Source: DRYS01 sp964491605 (lineage in GTDB: Archaea; Thermoproteota; CALKCG01; B24; DRYS01). From it: a stretch of 40,247 nucleotides of DNA. How positions within the stretch are numbered: position 1 is the first letter of the stretch; every line of letters begins with the position of its first letter. The notes under the pieces were generated by a model that was given only the letters and a program-made list of their open reading frames with translations, did not search any database and had not been told where the DNA came from. Location of the stretch: positions 1 through 40,247 of the forward strand of contig CAZBGY010000014.1 in NCBI GenBank assembly GCA_964491605.1, written 5' to 3'. Positions 32,585 through 40,247 of this stretch are shown here, in pieces. Position numbers and translations under genes: made by a program.

Positions 32585-33763
32585 ATGTCTGGGTATACGC
32601 CTCGAAACCTTAGACAGTATGAGCTTAAACTTCCTAGAAAGATACTATTCGGTGTAGGCTCCCTCGATAAACTCGGCTTAGAAGCTAAAACTCTAACCGA
32701 GGGTAGAAATACGCTTATAGTTACAGATAGGAATATAGCTAGGATAGGTGTAGCTCGTGGGGTTGAGGAAATACTCCTCGACGAAGGCTTCACGGTGGAG
32801 GTTTTCGATGATGTGGAATCAGAACCGTCTATAGATAACGCTGAAGCCATCTCTAGATTTGTTAGATCGAGTAGCTTCGATCTAGTCGTCGGGGTTGGAG
32901 GTGGAAGCGTTATGGATATGGCTAAGATAGCATCGATAGCAGCGGCCAACTCTAAACCTGTGAGAAGCTATATAGGCGTAAACCTGGTAGAGAAGCGCGG
33001 CTTACCGCATATACTCATACCGACTACAGCCGGTACAGGCTCAGAGGTTACAGATATAGCCGTAGTAACCATACCTGAAGATGAGATTAAATCCTCTGTG
33101 GTAAGTCCATACCTCCTCCCAGATGTAGCGATAGTCGATCCAAGCCTAACATACACCCTGCCACCCAGTATAACCGCTTCAACCGGGTTGGATGCTATGA
33201 GTCATGCATTAGAAGCATTGATGTCTGTAAACTCTAACCACGTAACGGATATACTAGCGTTAGAAGCTTTAAGGCTAGCATACCGATACCTACCGGAAAC
33301 GTATAATTCGCCAAATCCTGAGAATAGGTATCATATGAGTTTAGCAGCTCTACTAGCAGGTATAGCGCTTTGCAATGCAGGTGTATGCTTAGGACATGCA
33401 TTAGCATATACATTCGCCGTATCATATAGAGTAGCGCATGGAGTATCCTGCGGTTTAACTCTACCGTACGCTTTCAAGTACAATTCGATAAGTATGGGTT
33501 GGAAGATCTGCTTGATAGCGGAAGCTCTGAACATAGATGCGAGAGGTAGGAGCGTAGAGGAGCTCTCCGAGATTATAGTAGCTCGCTTACACAGACTGAC
33601 CGAGACATTAGGCATACCCGCAAGGTTAAGGGAGATAGGTATAGCTAGGGATGCTATACCTACTCTAGCTTCTAAACTCCTATCCTTGGAAAGGTTACTG
33701 AAACGCAATCCTAGAACAGTAACGTTAAACGATGCCTTAAACCTTATAGAAAGTATGTGGTAA
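32585..33763 (+). CDS. Iron-containing (group III) alcohol dehydrogenase
   Basis: An NAD(P)-dependent, Fe(II)- or Zn-dependent dehydrogenase. It shows VGVGGGSVMDMAK (nucleotide site), IPTTAGTGSEVT, the metal ligands Asp in STGLDAMSHALEAL with its His, and the two His of LGHALAYTF and RVAHGVSCG. The 392 residues and the C-terminal RNPRTVTLNDALNLIESM are normal. It reduces or oxidises small aldehydes, ketones or polyols; the substrate is unknown. It is last of the ThDP enzyme transcript. A decayed relative of its C-terminus lies 4.3 kb downstream (37956-38126). Confidence 0.93.
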   Translation: MSGYTPRNLRQYELKLPRKILFGVGSLDKLGLEAKTLTEGRNTLIVTDRNIARIGVARGVEEILLDEGFTVEVFDDVESEPSIDNAEAISRFVRSSSFDLVVGVGGGSVMDMAKIASIAAANSKPVRSYIGVNLVEKRGLPHILIPTTAGTGSEVTDIAVVTIPEDEIKSSVVSPYLLPDVAIVDPSLTYTLPPSITASTGLDAMSHALEALMSVNSNHVTDILALEALRLAYRYLPETYNSPNPENRYHMSLAALLAGIALCNAGVCLGHALAYTFAVSYRVAHGVSCGLTLPYAFKYNSISMGWKICLIAEALNIDARGRSVEELSEIIVARLHRLTETLGIPARLREIGIARDAIPTLASKLLSLERLLKRNPRTVTLNDALNLIESMW

Positions 33764-33808
33764 ATGTAGACTATGATAGAATACCTCCTAGATCGATAGC
33801 CGACCTCC

Positions 33809-33932
33809 AGTTTCATATTTAGAGTTTCCTATATCCGATGCGGTATCATGATACTTCTCACCGAAGTTTAGTAGTATGTATATACTGGCATCCATATGCA
33901 TAAACTATTAGAAGCAACTTGAAATCTATCTT
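33809..33932 (-). pseudogene. Decayed C-terminal piece of a parallel beta-helix protein gene
   Basis: The minus strand aligns base by base with the end of the beta-helix gene at 38170-38290. Shared blocks include CGGATATAGGA and TATGAAACT near the stop, AATAG...TGCATA for the Asn-Ser-x-Cys-Ile codons, and CTATT.GAAG..AACTTGAAAT at the other end. Indels and an in-frame TAA make it non-functional. It faces the iron-ADH stop at the same distance (about 45 bases) as the right-hand pair. Confidence 0.7.
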
Positions 33933-34259
33933 ATTAAGCAAGATTAATTAGCTATCACCAAAAATCGTTTATTCAATATCCTAACATTTATCTTAGAGCC
34001 TGAAGGTTATAAGATACTATCTTCTACATCTGCTATGTAGTTATCACGTAAACTGTTTTTAAATAGTTCATAAATATGTAACATATTTTCTATAATATAA
34101 ATAATAATTAAACGTATATTTCAAAATTATATATTAAAATTGAATCGATTATATTTAATATCATCTTTTTAGTTCATCTTTATAATTATATATATCCAAG
34201 GTCTATTAAAACTTTAAGTCTTGTTTAAGCTTAATATATTCATTATTCTTAACTTCGAT

Positions 34260-34288
34260 AACATTTATAAAGGGTAACATTTATAAAG
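34260..34288 (+). repeat. Tandem 16-base repeat carrying two TATA boxes
   Basis: AACATTTATAAAG occurs at 34260-34272 and again at 34276-34288, a 16-base period. Each copy holds the perfect TATA element TTTATAAA. They lie about 35-60 bases before the small ORF at 34323, so they may be two promoters of the leader and of the cytidylyltransferase-like gene. Confidence 0.6.
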
Positions 34289-34322
34289 TAGTTTATGTGA
34301 ATATTAAAGTTGTAGGAGTTGC

Positions 34323-34388
34323 ATGAAGGTAGTGTATGCTACTGCCTATAACTATCATTTAGCTTCACATTCAGATGATAGAAGCTAG
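34323..34388 (+). CDS. Possible 21-residue leader peptide or gene remnant
   Basis: ATG 34323 follows TAGGAG at a 4-base spacing and opens a 21-codon frame (MKVVYATAYNYHLASHSDD and two more), ending at TAG 34386-34388. It sits between the tandem TATA boxes and the start of the next gene at 34449. It may be an upstream regulatory ORF or the front end of a lost gene. It was not recognised, and no terminator-like hairpin is evident. Confidence 0.3.
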   Translation: MKVVYATAYNYHLASHSDDRS

Positions 34389-34448
34389 ATCGGGGATCTA
34401 CGCCGCTCGGTACTATGCGTGATTTGATATGAAGATAGGGTGTAGCGT

Positions 34449-36341
34449 ATGATTAATGTAGTAATAATAGCCGCAGGAGTAGCCTCTAGACTTAGACCGT
34501 ACTCTGAGTCTATTCCTAAATGCTTCATGGAGTTAGAGCCTGGAATTACTATACTCGACTTCATATTGGATAGACTTAGAGGCGTTAGGGTTGGACGTAT
34601 AGTTATCGTAACTAGATCTAGGTTTAAAGGTTTGTTCGAGGAGAAAGTTGGGGATAAAGCTGAAATTATCGAAACTGACCTTGAAGATTTCGGTAATCTT
34701 TATAGTGTTAGCATAGCTTTGAAGCAGTTGGGTGGATGCCCATTTATCATACTGATGTCTGACCATATATTCGAGCGAAGGATGTTAGAGGATGCGCTAC
34801 TCCATAGAAGTGAAAGCGCTTTCACAGTATGTCTAGATAGGAATCCATCGTATGCTGAAGTTAATGAAGGGCTTAAACTATTATTAGATGGAAATACTGT
34901 CATCCGGGCTGGCAAAGATATATCCCCTAGGTATGGGATAGATACCGGGATCATAATATGTCGTAAGAATGCTGATGTTTACATCGATAGAGCTATAACA
35001 GAGTTTGGATTAAAGGCTACGATAGCCGATGCCCTTAATTTAGCCGCCTCAGAACTTCAAGTAGACTACGTAGACGTTACCGGGAGGCTATGGAAAGATA
35101 TAGATACACCTGAGGATTTAGTTAAAGCTAGAAAGCTCTATTGGCAGATATTGAGAAGGGAGATTATCGAATTAGAAAGTAGACTTATCTCTAAATATCT
35201 ATATAAACCCCTATCTACACGTATATCAATTCCACTCTACCGAAGAGGTCTCATAGATAACCCTCTCCGTCTTAAAGTTGTATCCGCATTCTCATTTCTA
35301 ATTAGTTTCATAGCTAGTGTACTGCTTATGGTAGGTGAACTAACGTTTGGAGGTGTACTTCTACAAGCTTTAATAATCTCTTTAGAAATAGGCAGAGATC
35401 TAGATAAGCTCATCGGTAGGCTCCATCATAGCTCCATTCGAAATCCGCATTTTGCCTTAGATTTTATCCTAGATACTATAGGGGAAGTAGTTATAGTAGC
35501 AGGCCTAGCTTTCCCAGCGATGAATATCCTTACGTTTCCAATATCTCTATTAGTAGCAGTCAATATCGCTACCATAAACTATATTTCCTACAATTCTATG
35601 AATGGAGTCGCAGGTCTACCTGGAAGCTTCATAACTAAGGATTGTAGGCTATTGGTGATGTCCATAGCTTCACTTACCTCTACACCCATCTATGGACTCT
35701 ATTATCTAGCGATAGCTCCCTTAATCTATCTACTTTACCGATCGATCTCTACTTATAAGACAATCGAAGAGATTGTTAAAGGTAAAAGAAGAATTAGAAG
35801 AAAACCTGAACCCGAGATAGTATTTAGAAGAAATGATATTATAAATGCTATCGAATGCATTTTCTCTAATTCGCTTAAACTCTGTATATCAATTCTTATA
35901 TTGCATATAATTGGATCAGTTATATCAGGTATAGAATTAGTAGAGTTAGATGGGTTAACGTTGACTTCTGATAATATATTATTCGCTACATCTCTCATAC
36001 TGATAATATACTTTGGATACCACATACTTCTTTCCTTGAAAATTATAGTAGATGTTGCAACAGTTAAACTCGTATCGTTGTTAAGAATAACCGAGACTAC
36101 AATTAAACGTATACTTGGAGGCTCATTACACGTAACATTACTTATTTTATTCTGGATTTTAATCCCACCGCGAATAGCATCTATTCCATATGTGGGAGAT
36201 ATTATTTCAAAAGTTATGACGGTAGTAATCCTTATACTTCTTTTATTCATAGTATATGACTTAGCTAAAACAGTATATGGTACATTCGAAGATATCTACA
36301 GGAAGATTATAAGAAAAATAGCTGAAAAAATCGCAGAATAA
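34449..36341 (+). CDS. IPCT-like nucleotidyltransferase fused to a degenerate CDP-alcohol phosphotransferase
   Basis: A 630-residue membrane protein. Residues 1-232 are an NTP-transferase domain with an intact signature (AAGVASRLRPYSESIPK, 8-24), GNLYSVSIALKQL, the MSDH motif (103-106) and W-K-D-I-D-T-P-E-D. This closely follows CTP:inositol-1-phosphate cytidylyltransferases. Residues 245-450 have the topology of a CDP-alcohol phosphotransferase, but the motif D-x2-D-G-x2-A-R-x8-G-x3-D-x3-D reads R-D-L-D-K-L-I-G-R with only D319, R324, D338 and D342 matching, so catalysis is doubtful. Residues 470-630 add four or so transmembrane helices of unknown type. GGGTG before ATG supports the start. 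AT-rich codon use differs from the left side. Confidence 0.72.
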   Translation: MINVVIIAAGVASRLRPYSESIPKCFMELEPGITILDFILDRLRGVRVGRIVIVTRSRFKGLFEEKVGDKAEIIETDLEDFGNLYSVSIALKQLGGCPFIILMSDHIFERRMLEDALLHRSESAFTVCLDRNPSYAEVNEGLKLLLDGNTVIRAGKDISPRYGIDTGIIICRKNADVYIDRAITEFGLKATIADALNLAASELQVDYVDVTGRLWKDIDTPEDLVKARKLYWQILRREIIELESRLISKYLYKPLSTRISIPLYRRGLIDNPLRLKVVSAFSFLISFIASVLLMVGELTFGGVLLQALIISLEIGRDLDKLIGRLHHSSIRNPHFALDFILDTIGEVVIVAGLAFPAMNILTFPISLLVAVNIATINYISYNSMNGVAGLPGSFITKDCRLLVMSIASLTSTPIYGLYYLAIAPLIYLLYRSISTYKTIEEIVKGKRRIRRKPEPEIVFRRNDIINAIECIFSNSLKLCISILILHIIGSVISGIELVELDGLTLTSDNILFATSLILIIYFGYHILLSLKIIVDVATVKLVSLLRITETTIKRILGGSLHVTLLILFWILIPPRIASIPYVGDIISKVMTVVILILLLFIVYDLAKTVYGTFEDIYRKIIRKIAEKIAE

Positions 36342-36372
36342 GATTATAAGTAAGATTGAACCGATTCATCAA

Positions 36373-37659
36373 TCATGGTTTACCTACGAATTTAAGAAAA
36401 CTTTTCACATTCTCAACTTCATCTGCAGCGTTCATATGCTGAATAGCTCTTATAATATAAACTAAAGCCGTAAGTGAGGAATGTATGAATATAGCATGTA
36501 TCGCGTATATTGGCGTACTGAACATTGTGAAAGCTATCATATAGAGTACATAAATATTCCTCCTTCCATCAATCTTAGCAAATAATCTATCGAATTGTGT
36601 GTAAGAAGTTAGCGCTTTTCCCATAGTCTGTTTGAATTGCATATAGCAATGTCTAACAAATCCATCCAATGCAAGTACCATTAAGCTTAATATGAGAGCT
36701 GGATACCCGTATCCAAGTTGAGCTAATCTAATAGAGAAGCATGCATACCATAATTGCTCGTAGAGCATATCTAAACTATGCTCTATATAACCCAGCTTCG
36801 TAGTTATACCCCTAGCTCTAGCTAGCTTCCCATCTATTCCATCCACTATACCAACGAGATAAGCCAGTATACTCGTAGGCAAAAGATCCCAGTATAGGAA
36901 GAGCATAGCAACGATGAAAGCAGCTATATTCGCAAAAATAGTGATCCTATTAGGAGTGATCCAAGGTATATCTCCTATACGATATACGATATAGTCCTCT
37001 AAGGGCTTATTTATATAAGCTGTAAAATGTAGGCCCTTCTGAATTCTTGAAATAATAGCTTTTTTAGCATATTTTAACGAATCTTTATCTATAATCTTAA
37101 TACATATTGGAGTAACTTTACGCTTCAATTCTACACTTTCTACTAGATATGTAGATACGTCGATGATAGCTAGATCACTAGATTTTTCTATATAGTGTAG
37201 TAACTCTCTAACGTACATACAATGATATTTCATGCAGATATTCATTAAAAGTTCTCTATCTAATTTATAGACTCCAATAGGTTTACCTTCAAGATAAAAT
37301 GTCGATGATCCCATAGTTTCTATTGCAATCCTTACAAACTCAGTATCAAAAACCACATTATCATAAACTATAAGTAAATCTTCTTTTAAGAATCTATCTG
37401 GAATAGTTGGTGATATATCAGCATCTGCTGAATATTCTATATACTGAATTTCCATACCGATATCTCTTCCATCCCCAATTAATTCTAATATTTGTTTCCC
37501 CTTAAATTCTATTAATATAAGGATATCTGTTATGCCAGCTGATTTAAGAGAATAAATCATTCTAACTATTAACGGAACACTATAAAGCTTAACTAAAGAT
37601 AAAGGTCTTTCTACATTGAAAATATAATCCTTATGTATAGCTATGATGATAGCTTTCAT
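36373..37659 (-). CDS. Degenerate nucleotidyltransferase fused to an intact-looking CDP-alcohol phosphotransferase
   Basis: A 428-residue protein. Residues 1-200 keep the shape of a sugar nucleotidyltransferase but lack the GxGxRL...PK loop (IAIHKDYIFNVERPLSLVK instead) and the MSDH motif. Residues 215-428 are a CDP-alcohol phosphotransferase with PNRIT and then D273, D276-G277, A280-R281, G290, E293, D297. The usual G-x3-D-x3-D reads G-x2-E-H-x2-D, a variant I believe occurs in some families of this fold. Five or six membrane helices follow. It would transfer a phospho-alcohol from a CDP donor to a membrane or soluble acceptor. GGTGG lies seven bases from the ATG. It is convergent with the preceding gene (31-base gap). 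Confidence 0.75.
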   Translation of the reverse strand: MKAIIIAIHKDYIFNVERPLSLVKLYSVPLIVRMIYSLKSAGITDILILIEFKGKQILELIGDGRDIGMEIQYIEYSADADISPTIPDRFLKEDLLIVYDNVVFDTEFVRIAIETMGSSTFYLEGKPIGVYKLDRELLMNICMKYHCMYVRELLHYIEKSSDLAIIDVSTYLVESVELKRKVTPICIKIIDKDSLKYAKKAIISRIQKGLHFTAYINKPLEDYIVYRIGDIPWITPNRITIFANIAAFIVAMLFLYWDLLPTSILAYLVGIVDGIDGKLARARGITTKLGYIEHSLDMLYEQLWYACFSIRLAQLGYGYPALILSLMVLALDGFVRHCYMQFKQTMGKALTSYTQFDRLFAKIDGRRNIYVLYMIAFTMFSTPIYAIHAIFIHSSLTALVYIIRAIQHMNAADEVENVKSFLKFVGKP

Positions 37660-37955
37660 AACGCCACCTATCGAAAGGATTAATACATAACGTTCCTTAT
37701 ATGTGTTGTGGTGCTTTAGCTTATTAAACTGCTCCTAAATACCGTATTACGTCAGTTAGGGGCATGTATTCAGTAAGCTTTCTAATCTACTATCGGATAG
37801 CCTCTATCATATCTACTTGAGAATTAGAGTATACACATACCGATGAGGTATCTGTAAATTGTGATTTTAAACTGTTAAATTAAAGCTGAGAATAAAAATT
37901 AGATAGATTTTATGGTTTTTAAACATAAAGAAGATTTACCTAAACAGATAAAGTT

Positions 37956-38126
37956 ATGCTTACATTTAAGTCTAATTTATTCGAAAGATTGGATAACTAT
38001 TCTTTATTATCTAATAGCAGAAAAGTTAACGCTAAATTATCTAAAATATTTATGGAAAGTATGCTGAAACATAATCCTAGTTTCGTAACTCTAGATGAAG
38101 CACTAAATCTATTGGAAGATATGTAG
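37956..38126 (+). pseudogene. Fragment of an iron-alcohol dehydrogenase C-terminus
   Basis: A 56-codon open frame ends at TAG 38124-38126. Its last 20 residues (LKHNPSFVTLDEALNLLEDM) match LKRNPRTVTLNDALNLIESM of the intact iron-ADH at 32585-33763, and the previous 25 residues also align (RLDNYSLLSNSRKV with RLREIGIARDAI). All catalytic regions are missing, so it is a remnant. Substitutions are mostly conservative, which suggests a homologue from elsewhere rather than simple decay of a recent copy. Immediately downstream, as at the intact gene, a beta-helix gene end faces it. Confidence 0.75.
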
Positions 38127-38169
38127 CGAGCTTAAATTCTAATTACATCGATATACAGCTTAGTTACAT

Positions 38170-40194
38170 CTAAGTTTCATATTCGATAGCTCCTATATCC
38201 GGTGCATTACCGTGATAGTTATCGTTAAAATTCTGTATGTATACGCCTGCATCTATGCATGGGCTATTCGAAGTTAACTTGAAATTCATTCTATCGGGTG
38301 AGGTGAAATAGCTATCTGCAGAGATACCGTTCCTCTCTAGATTCAATAAAGTTTTGAGTGTATATAAGGTATAATCTATTCCTTTTATCGTTACGAATTT
38401 TGAGTGAAGTCCGGTTATATACATGTTATCATAGTCATAGCTACTCTCATCATATACGAGATCCGCTAATACATAGTTATCTGATGATAGATGGAATATA
38501 TTGTTACGTGTGATTAGATGTGAGAATTTAGCGCTTGTATCCCCTATACCCATGGGGGTTTGTCTCCATTCAGGTGAAGGCTGGGTTATCGATGAATAGA
38601 AAGTGTTATGGTATAAATACTTCCATCCGCTCGATACATATCCGCTATTCAATTTAACACCCATTAGGCGGAAGTCTACGCAGATGTTTCTGAAGACGTA
38701 TGTAGGACCATAGGTTATCGGAGCTAGCGATATAGCACATAAAGAGTTTACTACAAAGTTACTCCATATTCTGAAGTTTATTCCAGACCCCTCTGGCTCT
38801 AATCCATCATCCCCCACGTTCAGTATATAGTTATCGTGTATATCTGTATCCCTTATGGTCGTCGTATTATACAGATCCCCCCCATGAAGATGCTACTATA
38901 CCGTTAAACAATCCTTCGATCTTGTTAAATCTTATGATATTCCCAGGTTCTGCATGGCTTAGGGAAATACCGATCCTTCTGCCTCTGTACCTTTAACCAT
39001 ATTCCAGGGCCACTTGATTATCCCTGTATCCCAGATAATATTACGCTGGACTATACGATTTGCTACGCATTTTGAGAGCAGGATACCGACGTTAACGTTA
39101 TGTATATGGCATCCCTCGATTATACAACCTCCATACCCACTATTCACGGTTATCCCTCGTGATGCATACGCTATCTCGATGTTAGCTATCCTTACGTAGT
39201 TACCGGATATACGTATCAGATGATCTACAAACGATACATGCAGCTCAGCTTCAGATGGATGAATGCCGTCGAGTGTAGCTACGTATAATCGATGCGTCGA
39301 AGAATCATAGAACCAGCCGCCTCTATATCCAATCTTCGCAGCTAGAAGATCTTCGAGAGATGCATAACGGTAGAGTCTCTCTACTCCCTGAGCGATATAT
39401 GTCGGCTCCTTATAGACCTCTACGAAGTATACTCCATCTCTATACTCGATCCACTCCACTCTACCATCTAGTATATTCCTATCTGAACCGTATAATATCA
39501 CTACCTCGCCAGGGTAACCTTCGATCACTATATACTTATCGGGAAGACCTGAACAGGTTATCTCTATACTCTCATCCACATAATATATCCCTCCTCTCAA
39601 GTATAACGTATCGCTCGGATGAAGCTCTGATACGGCTCTAGATATAGTCCTCCAAGGCTTCTCGAAGCTTCCAGGATTACTATCATCGCCATAAGTCGAT
39701 ACGTAGAATATCCTCCCACCACCTTGCGTAATACTAGGTTCAGATCTAGTTTTGAAAACCGTACGCAGCTCAGATCGATCCACGCCATCCGGATCCTCGA
39801 CAGTAATTATAACTTCGTACTCGGTACCAGGCTTAAGATACACTAAGCTTCCGGCTAACTGCTTCAACTCTCTTAAAGATGAAAGTGGATGTCCATCCCT
39901 CCATACTTTATCTACCGTAGCTTTAAACCTAACCGAGGCTTTATTATTACCGTTCTCATCACCCTGATAAGTAATGGTGATCCCAGCGGAGTTTATAGTC
40001 GGATAAACCGATACATCTAAAATTTTAGTCGCGTTCTCCGATTTTAAGATGAAGTAGAAAAGAGAAGCGGTAGCGGAAGATACGGATATAACGATTATTA
40101 CGAGAATGGCGATTAATTTCCTGCTAACCATCGGAACCACACTACTTAAGGAAATCCTCTTTCCCATAGTAAGTCTTAGCCTCTGTATCTGCAT
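38170..40194 (-). pseudogene. Secreted parallel beta-helix protein gene with two compensating frameshifts
   Basis: The protein of about 675 codons begins at ATG 40194 with a basic N-terminus and a signal-anchor helix (LIAILVIIVISVSSATASLFYFI). A fibronectin-like segment follows (KASVRFKATVDKVW to YEVIITVEDPDGVDRS). Then comes a right-handed beta-helix with a pectate-lyase-like start (FYVSTYGDDSNPGSFEKPWRTISRAV) and the PCIDAGV...DIGAIEYET end common in such proteins. It would be an extracellular polysaccharide-binding or lyase-type protein. The frame shifts near 38992-38994 (AAA run) and again at 38877-38883 (seven G on the minus strand). The second shift restores the frame, leaving a 110-base out-of-frame stretch with stops. 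Either the gene is broken or both are base-calling errors. Confidence 0.8.
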
Positions 40195-40247
40195 ATAAAT
40201 TTTCTATAAGCCATTATGTTAGTACAGCAATTTTCTGCTCCCTCTCT

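Larger units (their letters stand above)
33764..34448. other. Long AT-rich non-coding stretch at the left edge of the island
   Basis: A stretch of 685 bases without a full gene. It holds a decayed beta-helix gene tail (33809-33932) and about 300 very AT-rich bases (33960-34260) with runs such as AATAATAATTAAA and no ORF. It also holds a tandem TATA-type repeat (34260-34288) and a 21-codon ORF with its own ribosome binding site (34323-34388) before the cytidylyltransferase-like gene. Composition falls sharply compared with the genes on the left. Confidence 0.7.

Noticed and set aside
33331..33816. 161-codon minus-strand ORF over the iron-ADH end
   Set aside because: It is a shadow of the dehydrogenase. 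Only its first part overlaps the beta-helix remnant, and in a different, broken frame.
33764..37955. Island as a classical integrase-type element or insertion sequence
   Set aside because: No integrase, transposase, terminal inverted repeat or tRNA attachment site is visible. The duplicated gene junction explains the boundaries better.
37910..38068. Second reading frame over the iron-ADH fragment starting MVFKHKEDLP
   Set aside because: It overlaps the frame with clear iron-ADH similarity and shows no motif of its own.
1..40247. CRISPR array
   Set aside because: No series of regularly spaced repeats was seen on either strand; the only short tandem repeat is the two-copy TATA unit at 34260.

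Overview
The window comes from an archaeon, most likely a thermophile of the TACK group. It carries archaeal RNA polymerase subunits (Rpo3, Rpo10), archaeal ribosomal proteins (uS2, uL13, uS9, eL18), aIF2-beta, an Hjc resolvase, a CDC48/VAT AAA+ ATPase and the archaeal mevalonate/isopentenyl-phosphate route. Arg codons are mostly AGA/AGG, Ile is often ATA, TTG and GTG starts are common, and TATA boxes lie about 25-35 bases before several starts. No taxon marker allows a finer placement.

Layout. 1-1300: an edge fragment of an ACR3-like arsenite exporter, a truncated CARDB surface protein with a foreign-looking 5' end, and tRNA-Cys(GCA). 1447-7752: a TIM-barrel isomerase, a PHP phosphoesterase translationally coupled to metG through a probable CTG start, a small membrane protein, aIF2-beta, a cobalamin adenosyltransferase and an MFS carrier. 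7854-14332: the conserved rpo3-eL18-uL13-uS9-rpo10-eno-uS2 operon (no rpoK between rpo10 and eno), with hypF attached at its end. 14340-18000: a type-4 uracil-DNA glycosylase, a divergent IlvC-like protein, an ATP-cone/nuclease/HhH fusion and hypE. 18079-23633: isoprenoid genes (mevalonate kinase, isopentenyl phosphate kinase, type 2 IPP isomerase, GGPP synthase) followed by gltX. 23630-27268: a Phr-like winged-helix regulator divergent from cdc48 with a perfect palindrome in the shared promoter, then hjc and a CAU-anticodon tRNA. 27349-33763: two Gfo/Idh/MocA dehydrogenases, a TIM-barrel isomerase, an acetolactate-synthase-like ThDP enzyme and an iron alcohol dehydrogenase, which look like a sugar or cyclitol breakdown module.

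The most unusual part is about 33764-38290. An AT-rich island with two convergent nucleotidyltransferase/CDP-alcohol phosphotransferase genes lies between two copies of one gene junction (iron-ADH 3' end facing beta-helix 3' end). The left copy has the intact ADH and a decayed beta-helix tail. The right copy has a decayed ADH tail and the longer beta-helix gene. The two island genes are degenerate in opposite domains, suggesting that they share the work of one bifunctional enzyme of the inositol-phosphate cytidylyltransferase/DIPP-synthase type. The beta-helix gene at the right end carries two compensating homopolymer frameshifts.

All identifications are by reading motifs and family resemblance; no searches were run.
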